A stretch of 64,000 nucleotides of DNA from Cohnella mopanensis (GTDB lineage Bacteria > Bacillota > Bacilli > Paenibacillales > Paenibacillaceae): contig NZ_JAKRWM010000010.1 in NCBI RefSeq assembly GCF_022352055.1, positions 248,001 to 312,000 on the forward strand, written 5' to 3'. Below, piece by piece: positions 1 through 8,395 of the stretch. The position numbers and the translations under genes are program-made. How positions within the stretch are numbered: the stretch's first letter is position 1; the number at the start of each line of letters is the position of its first letter. The notes beneath the pieces are model-generated. The model had not been told where the DNA came from and searched no databases. It saw nothing but the letters and a program-made list of their open reading frames with translations.

Positions 1-372
1 GCTGCGATGTTCGATCGCCGCGGAACACATGGAGTTCGCGAATCCGGTCACCGGAACGGCGCTCCCGGCGCCCGCCCATTGCGCGATTTTGTCATAGATA
101 CCGAGGCACGTCAAAATAACCGACAACAGGATCATGACAGCCACCGTTGGATTACCGGCATCCTTAGACGACATGTGGAATACGGTAATAAAAAACTGCG
201 TGACCCCTTGACCGATGGCACAAATAACCCCTCCTACCAAAAATGCCCTCAGGCAATTCGTCCATATGGACCGGGAAGGTTCCCTTGCTTTGGCGAATGC
301 TTGGTACTCTTTGGACGACATGGATACCGGCTTGTAAGACTTTGTTCCACTCCCGGTACTTTTTGCGGCCAT
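1..372 (-). CDS. spoVAC: Stage V sporulation protein AC, partial (C-terminus cut by window edge)
   Basis: The minus-strand frame runs open from an ATG at 372 to base 1 (124 codons, no stop). It is a membrane protein of the SpoVA channel, which in Bacillus moves dipicolinic acid into the forespore and releases it at germination. The residues match SpoVAC closely: a basic N-terminus, a hydrophobic stretch with GGVICAIGQG, and the late motif GAGSAVPVTGFANSM. The ATG follows GGAGGTGG at a good distance. Only about 20-30 residues should be missing. It is divergent from sigK, so the intergenic region carries promoters for both. spoVAD would be expected next, outside the window. Identification is confident; the protein end is not visible. 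Confidence 0.93.
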   Translation of the reverse strand, partial: MAAKSTGSGTKSYKPVSMSSKEYQAFAKAREPSRSIWTNCLRAFLVGGVICAIGQGVTQFFITVFHMSSKDAGNPTVAVMILLSVILTCLGIYDKIAQWAGAGSAVPVTGFANSMCSAAIEHRS

Positions 373-466
373 AGAAACCACCTCCATGGAAAATAACATC
401 ATGCTCATCGCGATAATTATTCCCCATAGTGGCATCCAATCATTCGGCCAATTTACTTTAATGCTC

Positions 467-503
467 TGGAACAGGCACGGATAGGCGTAAACCCACATAC
501 AAT
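467..503 (+). promoter_or_regulatory. Putative SigE-type promoter and SpoIIID-like site for sigK
   Basis: CATACAAT at 496-503 equals the SigE -10 consensus. No good SigE -35 sits at the expected distance. The sequence TGGAACAGGC at 467-476 matches 9 of 10 positions of the SpoIIID consensus WWRRACARNY. In B. subtilis sigK is transcribed by SigE with SpoIIID as activator, which fits a weak -35 plus an activator site. This is inferred from motif matching only. Confidence 0.4.
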
Positions 504-557
504 GGTAATGCTTCTTTTCCCGCAAAGCCGATCCCCACATCCGGAGGTGGCCTTCCC

Positions 558-1259
558 GTGCCCGGTTTTATTACATCGATAGCCCTGTTCTTGAAGCAAT
601 TGTCCCTTCTTGTCTCCTATGTCAAGAACAACGCTTTCCCGCAGCCTCTGACCGATGATGAAGAGGCTCTACATTTGCAACGGCTTGCGGAGGGTAACCC
701 CGTTTCCCGCAACCTGCTCATTGAGCACAACTTGCGTTTGGTCGCCCATATTGTCAAAAAATTCGACAATACCGGGGAGGACTTGGAGGATCTCATCTCC
801 ATCGGAACGATCGGGCTCATTAAAGCGATCGAGAGCTTCCAGCCCAACAAAGGGACGAAGCTGGCTACTTTCGCCGCCCGGTGTATCGAGAACGAAATAC
901 TTATGCATTTAAGGTCGCTTAAGAAAACACGCAAGGACGTGTCCTTGCACGACCCGATCGGAACGGATAAAGAGGGCAACGAAATTACGTTGCAGGATAT
1001 TTTGGGGACGGAACCGGATGAGGTCGTCGAGAAGGTCCAGCTCAAAATCGAGAAAAGTAAAATATACCGCAATCTCGACATTCTTGACGATCGCGAGCAA
1101 GAGGTCATACGAGGGCGGTTCGGATTGGATGGCGGCGGGGACGAGCGGACGCAGCGCGAGATTGCACGGGAACTGGGAATATCGAGATCCTACGTATCGA
1201 GGATAGAAAAGAGAGCTCTGATGAAGCTCTATCACGAGTTTTATAAGGCTAAACGGTGA
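558..1259 (+). CDS. sigK: RNA polymerase sporulation sigma factor SigK (pro-sigma-K)
   Basis: This 233-residue sigma-70 family protein directs late mother-cell transcription during sporulation. Region 2 includes [12 protein letters not shown] and [15 protein letters not shown]; region 4 near the C-terminus includes [20 protein letters not shown]. The N-terminus has a hydrophobic pro-sequence of about 20 residues ending LLVSY, the site where SpoIVFB cuts in B. subtilis between Ser and Tyr. The GTG start at 558 follows GGAGGTGG by 7 bases. The gene is one uninterrupted frame, so there is no skin-type element inside it here. A hairpin terminator follows within 20 bases of the stop. Confidence 0.97.
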   Translation: MPGFITSIALFLKQLSLLVSYVKNNAFPQPLTDDEEALHLQRLAEGNPVSRNLLIEHNLRLVAHIVKKFDNTGEDLEDLISIGTIGLIKAIESFQPNKGTKLATFAARCIENEILMHLRSLKKTRKDVSLHDPIGTDKEGNEITLQDILGTEPDEVVEKVQLKIEKSKIYRNLDILDDREQEVIRGRFGLDGGGDERTQREIARELGISRSYVSRIEKRALMKLYHEFYKAKR

Positions 1260-1272
1260 GTGGAAACACGAA

Positions 1273-1301
1273 AAAGCGCCGACGGCGTTGGTCGGCGCTT
1301 T
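1273..1301. terminator. Bidirectional hairpin terminator between sigK and terB-like gene
   Basis: An 11-bp perfect stem (1273-1283 with 1291-1301) has a 7-base loop, with A-rich sequence before and T-rich sequence after. It lies between two convergent genes and can serve both strands. Confidence 0.75.
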
Positions 1302-1335
1302 ATTTAGGACTCTATCAAACTTTCACAGAGGTATT

Positions 1336-1782
1336 CTACAGACCGAAGTCGCCTGCAGGAAGGTTAACAGCTCTGCAAATTTCTCTGACGACGTTTTTCT
1401 CCAACTCATCGAAATCTCCATCGGCAGCACCGATCGCGCAACAAACGCTGACGACAACGCGCGCAACATCCGGTTTGTCCTTAAATTTGAGAATCGGCTT
1501 CATCGCTTCCGCTTTACCGATCAAATGGTCGAAGTCGAACTGATTCGTGAAATAATTGAATCTCTCGATCACCTTTGCCATTTCGAATACTTTGAGTTCT
1601 TCGTTGTGGTTAATGTAACCTACCATTTTTTGCTTCTCGGAGGCGTCGATCTTCCCGTCCGCCGCAGCAACAATCGCGCACCCGGCTACAACAGCGTCCA
1701 TGAAATCTTTATTTTTAAACTTCGTGACTTGGTCTTTAAGTCCTTGGCGCATTGAGGATAATCGTTGTGAAAATGTGCTCAT
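1336..1782 (-). CDS. TerB-family tellurite-resistance-like protein
   Basis: This is a 148-residue soluble protein with the TerB fold signature: two similar halves, each with an acidic DG motif (AAADGKIDASEK near residue 42 and GAADGDFDELEK near residue 118). These motifs form metal-binding sites in characterised TerB proteins. The start ATG follows GGGAGGAAC. TerB proteins are tied to tellurite resistance or stress operons, but no other ter genes are nearby, so its role here is unknown. It is a single-gene unit convergent with sigK. Confidence 0.82.
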   Translation of the reverse strand: MSTFSQRLSSMRQGLKDQVTKFKNKDFMDAVVAGCAIVAAADGKIDASEKQKMVGYINHNEELKVFEMAKVIERFNYFTNQFDFDHLIGKAEAMKPILKFKDKPDVARVVVSVCCAIGAADGDFDELEKNVVREICRAVNLPAGDFGL

Positions 1783-1959
1783 GTTTGTTCCTCCCGTTGT
1801 GTGCTTAATTATGCTAGTTACGCTAGATTTTAAATTGTACCTTATGGAGAGCCGTCGATCAAATTTCGTGCCGCAATAAAGTAAATATTGTCGAAGTTGT
1901 GTCGACGTGATACTATTCTAATGGTCATTAGTCCAAAAATTGGAAGGTGAAGTTATTCG

Positions 1960-2454
1960 ATGTCATTTAACGGCTATATTGGACTTCCGGAAGATTGGCT
2001 CAATATTCTCGTGGCCATTCATGTTCTATCCGCAATTATCGGAATTGGTCCTACATACTTCAGCCATGTTCTCCTGCGCAAAGGACAAACGCTTGGTCAG
2101 CTTAAAAGCTCCTTAACCTTTATCCCTCTATTGGAGAAGTTTCCGAAAATATTGGGCTCGGTTGCGGTTCTGAGCGGTATTTTACTTGCCTGGCTAGGCG
2201 ACTATGGATTCAAGCAACTATGGATTTATGGCTCACTAGCCGTCTACGTCATCATCCAAATTATCGTCGTCGGCTTCATGGCTCCAGCCGCTAAGAAACT
2301 CGTCGCCAAGGCGATGGCTTCATCTGATCCCGTCGATCAAACCGTTTCTTCCGAACTGCAAGTCGACGTTTCGAAAGTTAACAACCTGAATTACTTAGCG
2401 GCTATCTTCGGCATCATCCTCTTCCTGTTCATGTTCTTTAAGCCGACCTTGTAG
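1960..2454 (+). CDS. DUF2269-like integral membrane protein
   Basis: This is a 164-residue protein with four predicted membrane helices: about residues 14-33, 65-85, 88-110 and 143-161. The first helix carries an AIHVLSAIIGIGPTYF stretch typical of DUF2269 and related small heme-like membrane proteins. The start is supported by GGAAGGTGA upstream. A strong hairpin terminator follows, so it is probably transcribed alone. Function is not known and nothing in the neighbourhood points to one. The family assignment rests on pattern recall and is moderately certain. Confidence 0.65.
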   Translation: MSFNGYIGLPEDWLNILVAIHVLSAIIGIGPTYFSHVLLRKGQTLGQLKSSLTFIPLLEKFPKILGSVAVLSGILLAWLGDYGFKQLWIYGSLAVYVIIQIIVVGFMAPAAKKLVAKAMASSDPVDQTVSSELQVDVSKVNNLNYLAAIFGIILFLFMFFKPTL

Positions 2455-2469
2455 AACGGTAACCTTAGA

Positions 2470-2507
2470 CAGCCTGCTGATCTTGGTCAGCAGGCTGTTT
2501 ATTTTTA
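2470..2507 (+). terminator. Rho-independent terminator after DUF2269-like gene
   Basis: An 11-bp perfect stem (2470-2480 with 2487-2497) has a 6-base loop and is followed by TTTATTTTTA. Confidence 0.85.
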
Positions 2508-2608
2508 GGTGAAATTGTAGATTATTTTCCACACTGACAAATGACCCGCATAAGACTATAATAACTAAGGAACAAACCCATTATCGGAATGTCTTAGAGG
2601 TGCATGAA

Positions 2609-3271
2609 GTGACCATTATTGTCTATGATTTGGAAATGACCGTTCGACGCAAGAAAGGCCAGATTGCTGAAATCATCGAGATCGGAGCGGCTAAAGTCGG
2701 TTTAGTCGGAGAAACCCCGCAAATCATCGATACCTTTCAATCGTTCGTCAGACCTGTCGTCGTTACCCAACTGACCGAGGATACGACCTCTTTTACCGGA
2801 ATCACTCAAGAGGACGTTAATACGGCCGGGACGCTAGCGCAGGTCATTCGAGAATATACGGAATGGATGGGCGACGAAGAGTATTTTCTTTGCGCATGGG
2901 GACCTGACGATCAGCGACAGCTTGTCCAGGAATGCCGCCAGCATCAAATTTCAACCGACTGGATCGTGAACCATAATAACCTGCAAAAAATGCTATCCAA
3001 AATATACAAGCTCGAGAAGCATCAGCAAATGGGGTTAAAGCCCGCATTAGAAATGCTGGAGATCCCTTTCTCGGGATCCCATCATCGCGCCATGGACGAT
3101 GCCATTAACACCGCGCAAATTCTCGTAAAGCTATTCGATCAGTTCCAATTCCGCCGCAATAAGCTAAGCGACGAACCTAAATTCGAAAGCGAAGTCGTCT
3201 ACAAAACCGACCACTTCGAGAATCTTCCGTTCGCGGGACTTGCGAACCTATTCCCCGACCAACAGAAGTAG
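2609..3271 (+). CDS. DnaQ-like 3'-5' exonuclease (DEDDh type, KapD-like)
   Basis: This protein of about 220 residues has the DEDDh exonuclease fold. Acidic motif Exo I is VYDLEMT near the N-terminus, where D and E are the metal ligands. Exo II lies around CAWGPDDQ, and Exo III is SHHRAMDDAINTA with the catalytic His and Asp. Such proteins trim RNA or DNA 3' ends; the closest type I recall is KapD, implicated in sporulation kinase control in Bacillus. AGAGGTG at 2596-2602 is placed best for the GTG at 2609; a GTG at 2600 would overlap that ribosome binding site. It stands alone after a terminator. The substrate is unknown. Confidence 0.75.
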   Translation: MTIIVYDLEMTVRRKKGQIAEIIEIGAAKVGLVGETPQIIDTFQSFVRPVVVTQLTEDTTSFTGITQEDVNTAGTLAQVIREYTEWMGDEEYFLCAWGPDDQRQLVQECRQHQISTDWIVNHNNLQKMLSKIYKLEKHQQMGLKPALEMLEIPFSGSHHRAMDDAINTAQILVKLFDQFQFRRNKLSDEPKFESEVVYKTDHFENLPFAGLANLFPDQQK

Positions 3272-3308
3272 CCGCGAGTTCGACGATCGCGGCTACCCTC
3301 CCTTATTT

Positions 3309-4244
3309 TCAGTTGTTCACGCCGCTCATCCAAGCTTCCTTAAGAAGCCTAAGCGGAGGCTGATTCATGAGTTGCTGCCGCACGCTGTCCCAAGCGACGA
3401 GCAGCAACCTTTGCAGCTTCCACGCCGCATGGCCAGCCGCTTGGACGACTAGGCCGTGGCGTGCCGTTCGTGCGACGCCGTAACGGACGCCTTCAGGTAC
3501 TGCTCCCGGCCTCCCCAACGCTTCGCGCACATTCTCCACTAAATCAGGCGATATTCGATCAGAGAATACGGAGAATAACCCTAAGTGGGTGAAGCTTCCG
3601 AAGCAGCCGGCATTATCGATCTCCAAGAGGGAAGGTTCCCACTTCTGTCGCTGATAGTGGATTAGCTTTCCTCGGTAACGTACGGTCACCTTCGCATCAT
3701 AGACGCCGAAAGCAAATGCTTCTCCCCTCGACAATCTTCCCGGACAGAAAATATCCCCTAGTACGCACACCGAGCCTTCATCCATATCGATGTCCGTCTC
3801 GGAAACGAACCGAGCATCCCGAAATAACATGACCGGCTCCGGCATCCATTCCATCACGGAACCCGCTCGCAGCTTAAATCGTTGATGGAGCCGGGAATAT
3901 CGGCCGGATTCGCAAGGATGAACTCGAGTATACGCTTGGTTCGTCGCATAGAGGCGAGCCCCTTCCTTCAGTTCCCAATCGAACACGTAACGATCTCCTT
4001 CCAGCAATCCGGGAGAACCGTCCATCTGTATGACAGCCAACTGCTTCCAATCCCCATTCGACAGGGCGAAAGTTTTGGCGATTTTCAAAGGAGACGTATG
4101 GTACCGGGATAAGAGCTCCGGTCTGCCGTTAGCTAAGCCGACTACGGCTCGAAGCTCGGAGAGCCTTTCGGTTACCGGGGGCAAATCGGCGCCGATCGGA
4201 AGGTCGACCGTAGCCCTATCCGCCAAGCTAGACAACCGCCTCAT
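3309..4244 (-). CDS. ureD: Urease accessory protein UreD (UreH)
   Basis: This 311-residue urease chaperone scaffold, with UreF and UreG, loads nickel and CO2-carbamylated lysine into the UreC active site. Family features include [12 protein letters not shown] near residue 48, the AYTRVHPCE region near 103, and [18 protein letters not shown] near 160. It is the last gene of the operon. The ATG at 4244 lies inside the end of ureG (17-base overlap) behind GGGAG, suggesting translational coupling. The first 40 residues are less conserved, so a later start is possible but has no better ribosome binding site. Confidence 0.92.
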   Translation of the reverse strand: MRRLSSLADRATVDLPIGADLPPVTERLSELRAVVGLANGRPELLSRYHTSPLKIAKTFALSNGDWKQLAVIQMDGSPGLLEGDRYVFDWELKEGARLYATNQAYTRVHPCESGRYSRLHQRFKLRAGSVMEWMPEPVMLFRDARFVSETDIDMDEGSVCVLGDIFCPGRLSRGEAFAFGVYDAKVTVRYRGKLIHYQRQKWEPSLLEIDNAGCFGSFTHLGLFSVFSDRISPDLVENVREALGRPGAVPEGVRYGVARTARHGLVVQAAGHAAWKLQRLLLVAWDSVRQQLMNQPPLRLLKEAWMSGVNN

Positions 4245-4902
4245 GACGGCCTGTCTCCCGGGCTACCCATGCTGCGACGGTATCCAATCCTTGCCCCCCG
4301 AACAGATTCGTGAAGACGAACGGCCTTTCGCCGCGCATATGGCGGGAATCATGCTCCATCACTTCCAAGCTCGCCCCCACGTACGGCGCCAGGTCGATCT
4401 TATTAATGATAAGCAAATCCGATCTCATAATTCCGGGACCGCCTTTGCGAGGAATTTTCTCCCCTTGGGCCACGTCGATGATGTAGATGAAACGGTCTAC
4501 CAGTTCCGGGCTGAAAGCCGCTGCCAGATTGTCACCGCCGCTCTCTATCAAGATCAAATCCAAATCGGGAAAACGATGCTCCAACTCCTCGACCGCCTCA
4601 AAATTCATGGATGCGTCCTCTCGAATGGCCGTGTGCGGGCACCCTCCCGTTTCCACTCCGATAATCCGATCGTTAGGCAAGCATCCCGTATCGGACAAAA
4701 TCCTCGCATCTTCCTTCGTATAGATATCGTTCGTGATGACCGCGAGATTGATTTTATCCTTTAATTGAAAGGCGAGCTGCTCGACCAGCTTTGTTTTACC
4801 GGATCCGACCGGCCCTCCGATTCCGATCCGCATGGGGCGTCCTCCCGCGACTTGCGGTGTTTCCCATTCATGATGATGATGCCCTTCTTTACCTTGGCAC
4901 AT
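4228..4902 (-). CDS. ureG: Urease accessory GTPase UreG with His-rich N-terminus
   Basis: This 224-residue SIMIBI-class GTPase powers nickel insertion into urease. The P-loop GGPVGSGKT is at 29-37, the nickel-binding Cys-Pro-His motif at 88-90, and NKID for guanine recognition near 165. The N-terminal tail [14 protein letters not shown] holds four consecutive histidines. UreG proteins of some bacteria carry such tails for metal binding. Here ureE, the usual His-rich nickel donor, is absent from the operon, so the tail may partly stand in for it (inference). The ribosome binding site GAGGAATG precedes the ATG. Confidence 0.95.
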   Translation of the reverse strand: MCQGKEGHHHHEWETPQVAGGRPMRIGIGGPVGSGKTKLVEQLAFQLKDKINLAVITNDIYTKEDARILSDTGCLPNDRIIGVETGGCPHTAIREDASMNFEAVEELEHRFPDLDLILIESGGDNLAAAFSPELVDRFIYIIDVAQGEKIPRKGGPGIMRSDLLIINKIDLAPYVGASLEVMEHDSRHMRGERPFVFTNLFGGQGLDTVAAWVARETGRHEAVV

Positions 4903-4937
4903 AGTTCATTCCTCCGTTATTTGAGTAATTTCGTAAG

Positions 4938-5651
4938 TTAAGACATGAATAGTCGGGAATATAACGTCTCGTGCCGAATCATCGCGAGCTCCGCAAGCGG
5001 CATTGCGCTGTACGCATCCGCCGGATCCATTTCCTTGACGTTGGCCCAACTTATCGCGATAGATTGGAATAAGGAAGCCGTTATTCGCTGCGCCTGCGTC
5101 TGGCCTATGGAGATCAACCGCAAAGCCGCGTTCACACATGTCGCTACCGCTGTATATAAGTAACCTTCCGCCGCTTGATCGAGCGGAACCCGAAGCCCTC
5201 TGCAGATCAAGCCATATACAAGCGGATAACTACCTAAGCAACGGCCGTAGCGAATATCGTCTTGAACCCGGCGGAACAACGCCGACATCGATGGAAATAG
5301 TTCTGGGGCTAGCTTTAGCAGCCTTCGGCCGATTTTCTCCATTCCGTCCCGCGATTCCGGCGCCAATCTCTGAAGGTGTACGAGCTCTTCGATTTGATAC
5401 GCGTACGTATCCCCCTCATCAATAGAACTGTGATAGACGGCTTTAATGATCATTAGATCGCTAGCCGCCCAACTATGCCTCAGCATCGCTTCCATGTACG
5501 CCCGCAAGCTCGCTCCATCCTGGATTTGCCCATCTTGCACGAGCGACTCCAAACCGAAGGAATGGGCGAAGCTGCCGACCGGCAACGCTGAATCAAGCAA
5601 TAATTGCAAGGATAGCCATGTTTCTTGATTTGAGGTTGCACTTCCTTCCAC
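4938..5651 (-). CDS. ureF: Urease accessory protein UreF
   Basis: This 237-residue all-helical urease assembly protein bridges UreD and UreG and gates GTPase activity. The N-terminal signature LLDSALPVGSFAHSFGLE is diagnostic, and a C-terminal DPADAYSAMPLAELAM segment matches family members. The start is a GTG at 5651 behind a G-rich AGGGAGGGG element. It lies 36 bases after the ureC stop, with no room for ureE between them. Confidence 0.93.
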   Translation of the reverse strand: MEGSATSNQETWLSLQLLLDSALPVGSFAHSFGLESLVQDGQIQDGASLRAYMEAMLRHSWAASDLMIIKAVYHSSIDEGDTYAYQIEELVHLQRLAPESRDGMEKIGRRLLKLAPELFPSMSALFRRVQDDIRYGRCLGSYPLVYGLICRGLRVPLDQAAEGYLYTAVATCVNAALRLISIGQTQAQRITASLFQSIAISWANVKEMDPADAYSAMPLAELAMIRHETLYSRLFMS

Positions 5652-5687
5652 CGTCAGCCCCCCCTCCCTTCGACTGTATCTCCCTCT

Positions 5688-7406
5688 CTAGAACAAATAA
5701 TATCTCTGGGCCATCGGAACGACCGAAACCGGCTCACAGATCGCCAGCTCACCGTCAACCGTAACTTTATAGGTGTCCGGGTCTACTTCAATAGCAGGAG
5801 TCGCGTCATTGCGGATCATGTCTTTCTTCCCGATGTTGCGGCAGTTTACGACGGGCTCGATTCTTTTCTGCAAACCAAGCTCGGAAGCAATCCCCTTCTC
5901 GTAAGCCGCTTGCGAAACGAACGTAATCGAGCTATGAAACAAAGACTTTCCGTATGAAGCGAACATCGGACGACCGAATACCGGCTGAGGCGTAGGTATG
6001 GAAGCGTTCGGATCTCCCATCTGAGCGTAAGCGATGCTCCCGCCCTTCAGAATCATATCCGGCTTCACGCCGAAGAAGGCCGGGCTCCACACCACTACGT
6101 CGGCCCATTTACCGATTTCAAGGGAACCGACGACATGGGAGATGCCATGCGCGATTGCCGGATTAATCGTATATTTAGACACGTACCGTTTAATTCGCTC
6201 ATTGTCCCCATGCCCTTCCGCGTCATCGCCAGCTAGCGGTCCTCTTTGCGTTTTCATTTTGTCCGCCGTCTGCCAAGTCCGGGTAATCACTTCTCCTACG
6301 CGACCCATCGCTTGCGAATCGGAACTGATGATGCTGAACGCCCCAAGATCGTGCAAAATATCTTCCGCCGCAATCGTCTCCGGGCGAATCCGCGAATCCG
6401 CGAATGCGACGTCTTCCGGTATGCTACTGTCCAAGTGGTGGCACACCATCAGCATATCTAAGTGCTCTTCAATCGTATTAACGGTAAAAGGTCGGGTAGG
6501 ATTCGTCGAGGAAGGAATGATATTGGGTTCCCCGGCCGCCTTAATAATGTCTGGCGCATGACCTCCGCCTGCGCCTTCCGTGTGGTACGTATGGATCGTT
6601 CTTCCGCCGATCGCCCTAAGCGTATCCTCGACGAAGCCCGCTTCGTTCAACGTATCGGTATGAATCGCCACTTGAACGTCGTACTGATCCGCGGCCGTTA
6701 GACAAGCGTCTATTGCCGCAGGCGTTGTCCCCCAATCCTCGTGTAGCTTAAGTCCGATAGCCCCTGCTTCTATCTGTTCAATTAGCGGTTCTAAGGTCGA
6801 AGCATTTCCTTTTCCCAGAAATCCAAGGTTCATCGGAAAGGCTTCAGCCGCCTCCAACATCCGCCTAAGGTGCCACGCTCCCGGAGTGCAGGTCGTTGCG
6901 TTCGTGCCTGTAGCCGGCCCCGTTCCTCCTCCGATCATCGTCGTCACCCCTGAGGATAACGCGGTTTCGATCTGTTGCGGGCAAATATAATGGATGTGCG
7001 TATCGATCCCGCCCGCCGTTACGATTTTCCCTTCTCCGGCAATGACCTCCGTGCTCGCGCCGACGACCATATTCGGTTGGACGCCGTCCATGATATCCGG
7101 ATTGCCTGCTTTGCCGATACCGACGATAACTCCGTCCTTAATCCCGATATCACCCTTTACAATCCCCCAATGATCGATGACCATCGCATTGGTTATCAGC
7201 GTATCCAGAACACCCTCGCTTCTGATTGCGCGGCTGGATTGGCCCATGCCATCTCGGATGACCTTACCGCCACCGAATTTGCACTCGTCACCGTATACCG
7301 TATAATCCTGCTCGATAACCGCCCACAAGCCGGTATCTGCCAGCCTAACTGCATCCCCCGTCGTCGGACCGAACATCCCGGCGTAGCTTTGACGATCCAT
7401 GCGCAT
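5688..7406 (-). CDS. ureC: Urease subunit alpha (catalytic)
   Basis: This catalytic subunit of urease hydrolyses urea to ammonia and carbamate in the cytoplasm. Counted from the ATG at 7406 it has 572 residues, the usual length. All dinickel-site residues are present: His137 and His139 (THIHY), the carbamylated Lys220 (GLKLHEDW), His249, His275 and Asp363. The mobile flap Cys322-His323 is also present. The start follows GGAAGGAG by 9 bases; the frame stays open upstream into ureB but without support for a longer protein. It forms the (UreABC) trimer with the two genes upstream. Confidence 0.97.
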   Translation of the reverse strand: MRMDRQSYAGMFGPTTGDAVRLADTGLWAVIEQDYTVYGDECKFGGGKVIRDGMGQSSRAIRSEGVLDTLITNAMVIDHWGIVKGDIGIKDGVIVGIGKAGNPDIMDGVQPNMVVGASTEVIAGEGKIVTAGGIDTHIHYICPQQIETALSSGVTTMIGGGTGPATGTNATTCTPGAWHLRRMLEAAEAFPMNLGFLGKGNASTLEPLIEQIEAGAIGLKLHEDWGTTPAAIDACLTAADQYDVQVAIHTDTLNEAGFVEDTLRAIGGRTIHTYHTEGAGGGHAPDIIKAAGEPNIIPSSTNPTRPFTVNTIEEHLDMLMVCHHLDSSIPEDVAFADSRIRPETIAAEDILHDLGAFSIISSDSQAMGRVGEVITRTWQTADKMKTQRGPLAGDDAEGHGDNERIKRYVSKYTINPAIAHGISHVVGSLEIGKWADVVVWSPAFFGVKPDMILKGGSIAYAQMGDPNASIPTPQPVFGRPMFASYGKSLFHSSITFVSQAAYEKGIASELGLQKRIEPVVNCRNIGKKDMIRNDATPAIEVDPDTYKVTVDGELAICEPVSVVPMAQRYYLF

Positions 7407-7458
7407 GCTCGCTCTCTCCTTCCAAATGCCCGTTCCTCGTATAATGTTGATCGTATTG

Positions 7459-7821
7459 CTACGCAAGATCGCTCCAAGCTTTAAGCCGATTCGCCACCTC
7501 TGGCGACACCTCTCCCGAGGCAACGCCCTTGGAAATTCCGTTTAAGCCGAACGACAGCTTAGCTCCGCCCAGTTCGGTTAACGCGATCGGCTTCTCTTCG
7601 CCCGGTTCGAACCGGACGGCCGTTCCCGCCGGAATATCCAACCTCATTCCGTATGCTTGCTCTCTGGGGAAACGAAGCGATCGATTGACTTCGAAGAAGT
7701 GAAAATGGGAGCCTACCTGTATCGGACGGTCACCCACGTTGTTCACAATGATTTCAACCTTTCGCCTTCCCGCATTCAGTTCCAGTTGTCCTGTTCTCAC
7801 CTTAATCTCACCTGGAATCAT
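7459..7821 (-). CDS. ureB: Urease subunit beta
   Basis: This is the 120-residue structural subunit of urease. It begins MIPGEIKV and has the conserved segment [17 protein letters not shown], then ARRFEPG-like and GLNGISKG motifs. It is separate from ureA (not fused, unlike in some Helicobacter) and starts 12 bases after the ureA stop behind AGGAGGC. It contributes to the trimeric assembly and packs against the UreC flap. Confidence 0.95.
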   Translation of the reverse strand: MIPGEIKVRTGQLELNAGRRKVEIIVNNVGDRPIQVGSHFHFFEVNRSLRFPREQAYGMRLDIPAGTAVRFEPGEEKPIALTELGGAKLSFGLNGISKGVASGEVSPEVANRLKAWSDLA

Positions 7822-7833
7822 TTCGTTGCCTCC

Positions 7834-8142
7834 TCAGTAAGATGCAATCGGTTGATGTACCGTTACCAGCTTCGTTCCATCGGGGAAGGTCGCTTCCACT
7901 TGCACTTCGTGAATCATTTCCGGCACGCCTTCCATCACTTGATCGCGAGTAATCAGCGTAGTACCGTATGCCATCATTTCCGCTACCGTTTTCCCATCCC
8001 TTGCGCCTTCCATAATCGCGGATGTTATCAATGCGATGCACTCGGGATAATTGAGCTTCACTCCGCGCGCTAGTCTCCTATGGGCGAGATCGGCAGCTAC
8101 CGTGATGAGCAGCTTCTCTTTTTCGCGTTCCGTCAGATTCAT
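7834..8142 (-). CDS. ureA: Urease subunit gamma
   Basis: This is the 102-residue first gene of the urease operon. It begins [13 protein letters not shown] and contains [19 protein letters not shown] and [20 protein letters not shown], all family hallmarks. The ATG at 8142 sits behind GGGAGGGAGA. The frame continues 63 bases upstream, but that part overlaps the promoter region and lacks homology. Transcription should begin near 8166 from the promoter described just upstream. Confidence 0.95.
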   Translation of the reverse strand: MNLTEREKEKLLITVAADLAHRRLARGVKLNYPECIALITSAIMEGARDGKTVAEMMAYGTTLITRDQVMEGVPEMIHEVQVEATFPDGTKLVTVHQPIASY

Positions 8143-8172
8143 TCTCTGTCTCCCTCCCTGAACTTTCTTCCC

Positions 8173-8201
8173 ATTATAGGAAAACAAGTTCAAGATGTAA
8201 A
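8173..8201 (-). promoter_or_regulatory. SigA promoter of the urease operon
   Basis: Read on the minus strand, TTTACA (8196-8201) and a perfect TATAAT (8173-8178) are separated by 17 bp. The predicted start of transcription is near 8166, about 24 bases before the ureA ATG. Confidence 0.8.
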
Positions 8202-8208
8202 TCATTTA

Positions 8209-8225
8209 TGTTAAGTTTTATTACA
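8209..8225. promoter_or_regulatory. TnrA/GlnR box upstream of urease promoter
   Basis: The 17-bp sequence fits TGTNA-N7-TNACA exactly (TGTTA, AGTTTTA, TTACA). Its centre is about 51 bp upstream of the predicted transcription start. This is the distance at which TnrA activates promoters in B. subtilis, where the ure operon is a known nitrogen-regulated target. Direct experimental support is absent here. Confidence 0.75.
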
Positions 8226-8320
8226 TAATATAAACATTTTTTGTGTAATTATTGTTGAATTTTGGTTAAAACATAACATTAACATAACATTAATGATCGA
8301 TGAGATTCCTAAGCCTTATC

Positions 8321-8350
8321 TGGTCAAGCCAACTCGTTGTGTGATAAAAT
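8321..8350 (+). promoter_or_regulatory. Possible SigA promoter of ilvD
   Basis: TGGTCA (8321-8326) and TAAAAT (8345-8350) are 18 bp apart, ending about 45 bases before the ilvD start. The -35 is weak. The AT-rich stretch before it holds a direct repeat of ATAACATTA (about 8269-8293) with no assigned role. Confidence 0.35.
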
Positions 8351-8395
8351 CAAGGATATGACATTCCGGTTTATCCGAAAGCGAGGGACTTATCA

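Noticed and set aside
373..470. SigG promoter for spoVAC
   Set aside because: GAATGA and GAATAAT on the minus strand are about 17 bp apart but match the SigG -10 poorly, so I did not list it as a feature.
4030..4764. A 244-residue plus-strand open frame
   Set aside because: It is antisense to ureD and ureG and looks like a codon-bias shadow.
5652..5687. A hidden ureE between ureC and ureF
   Set aside because: Only 36 bases separate the two genes, and no UreE-like frame exists elsewhere in the operon.
8255..8269. CodY box upstream of ilvD
   Set aside because: AATTTTGGTTAAAAC matches only about 9 of 15 consensus positions in an AT-rich stretch, which is close to chance.
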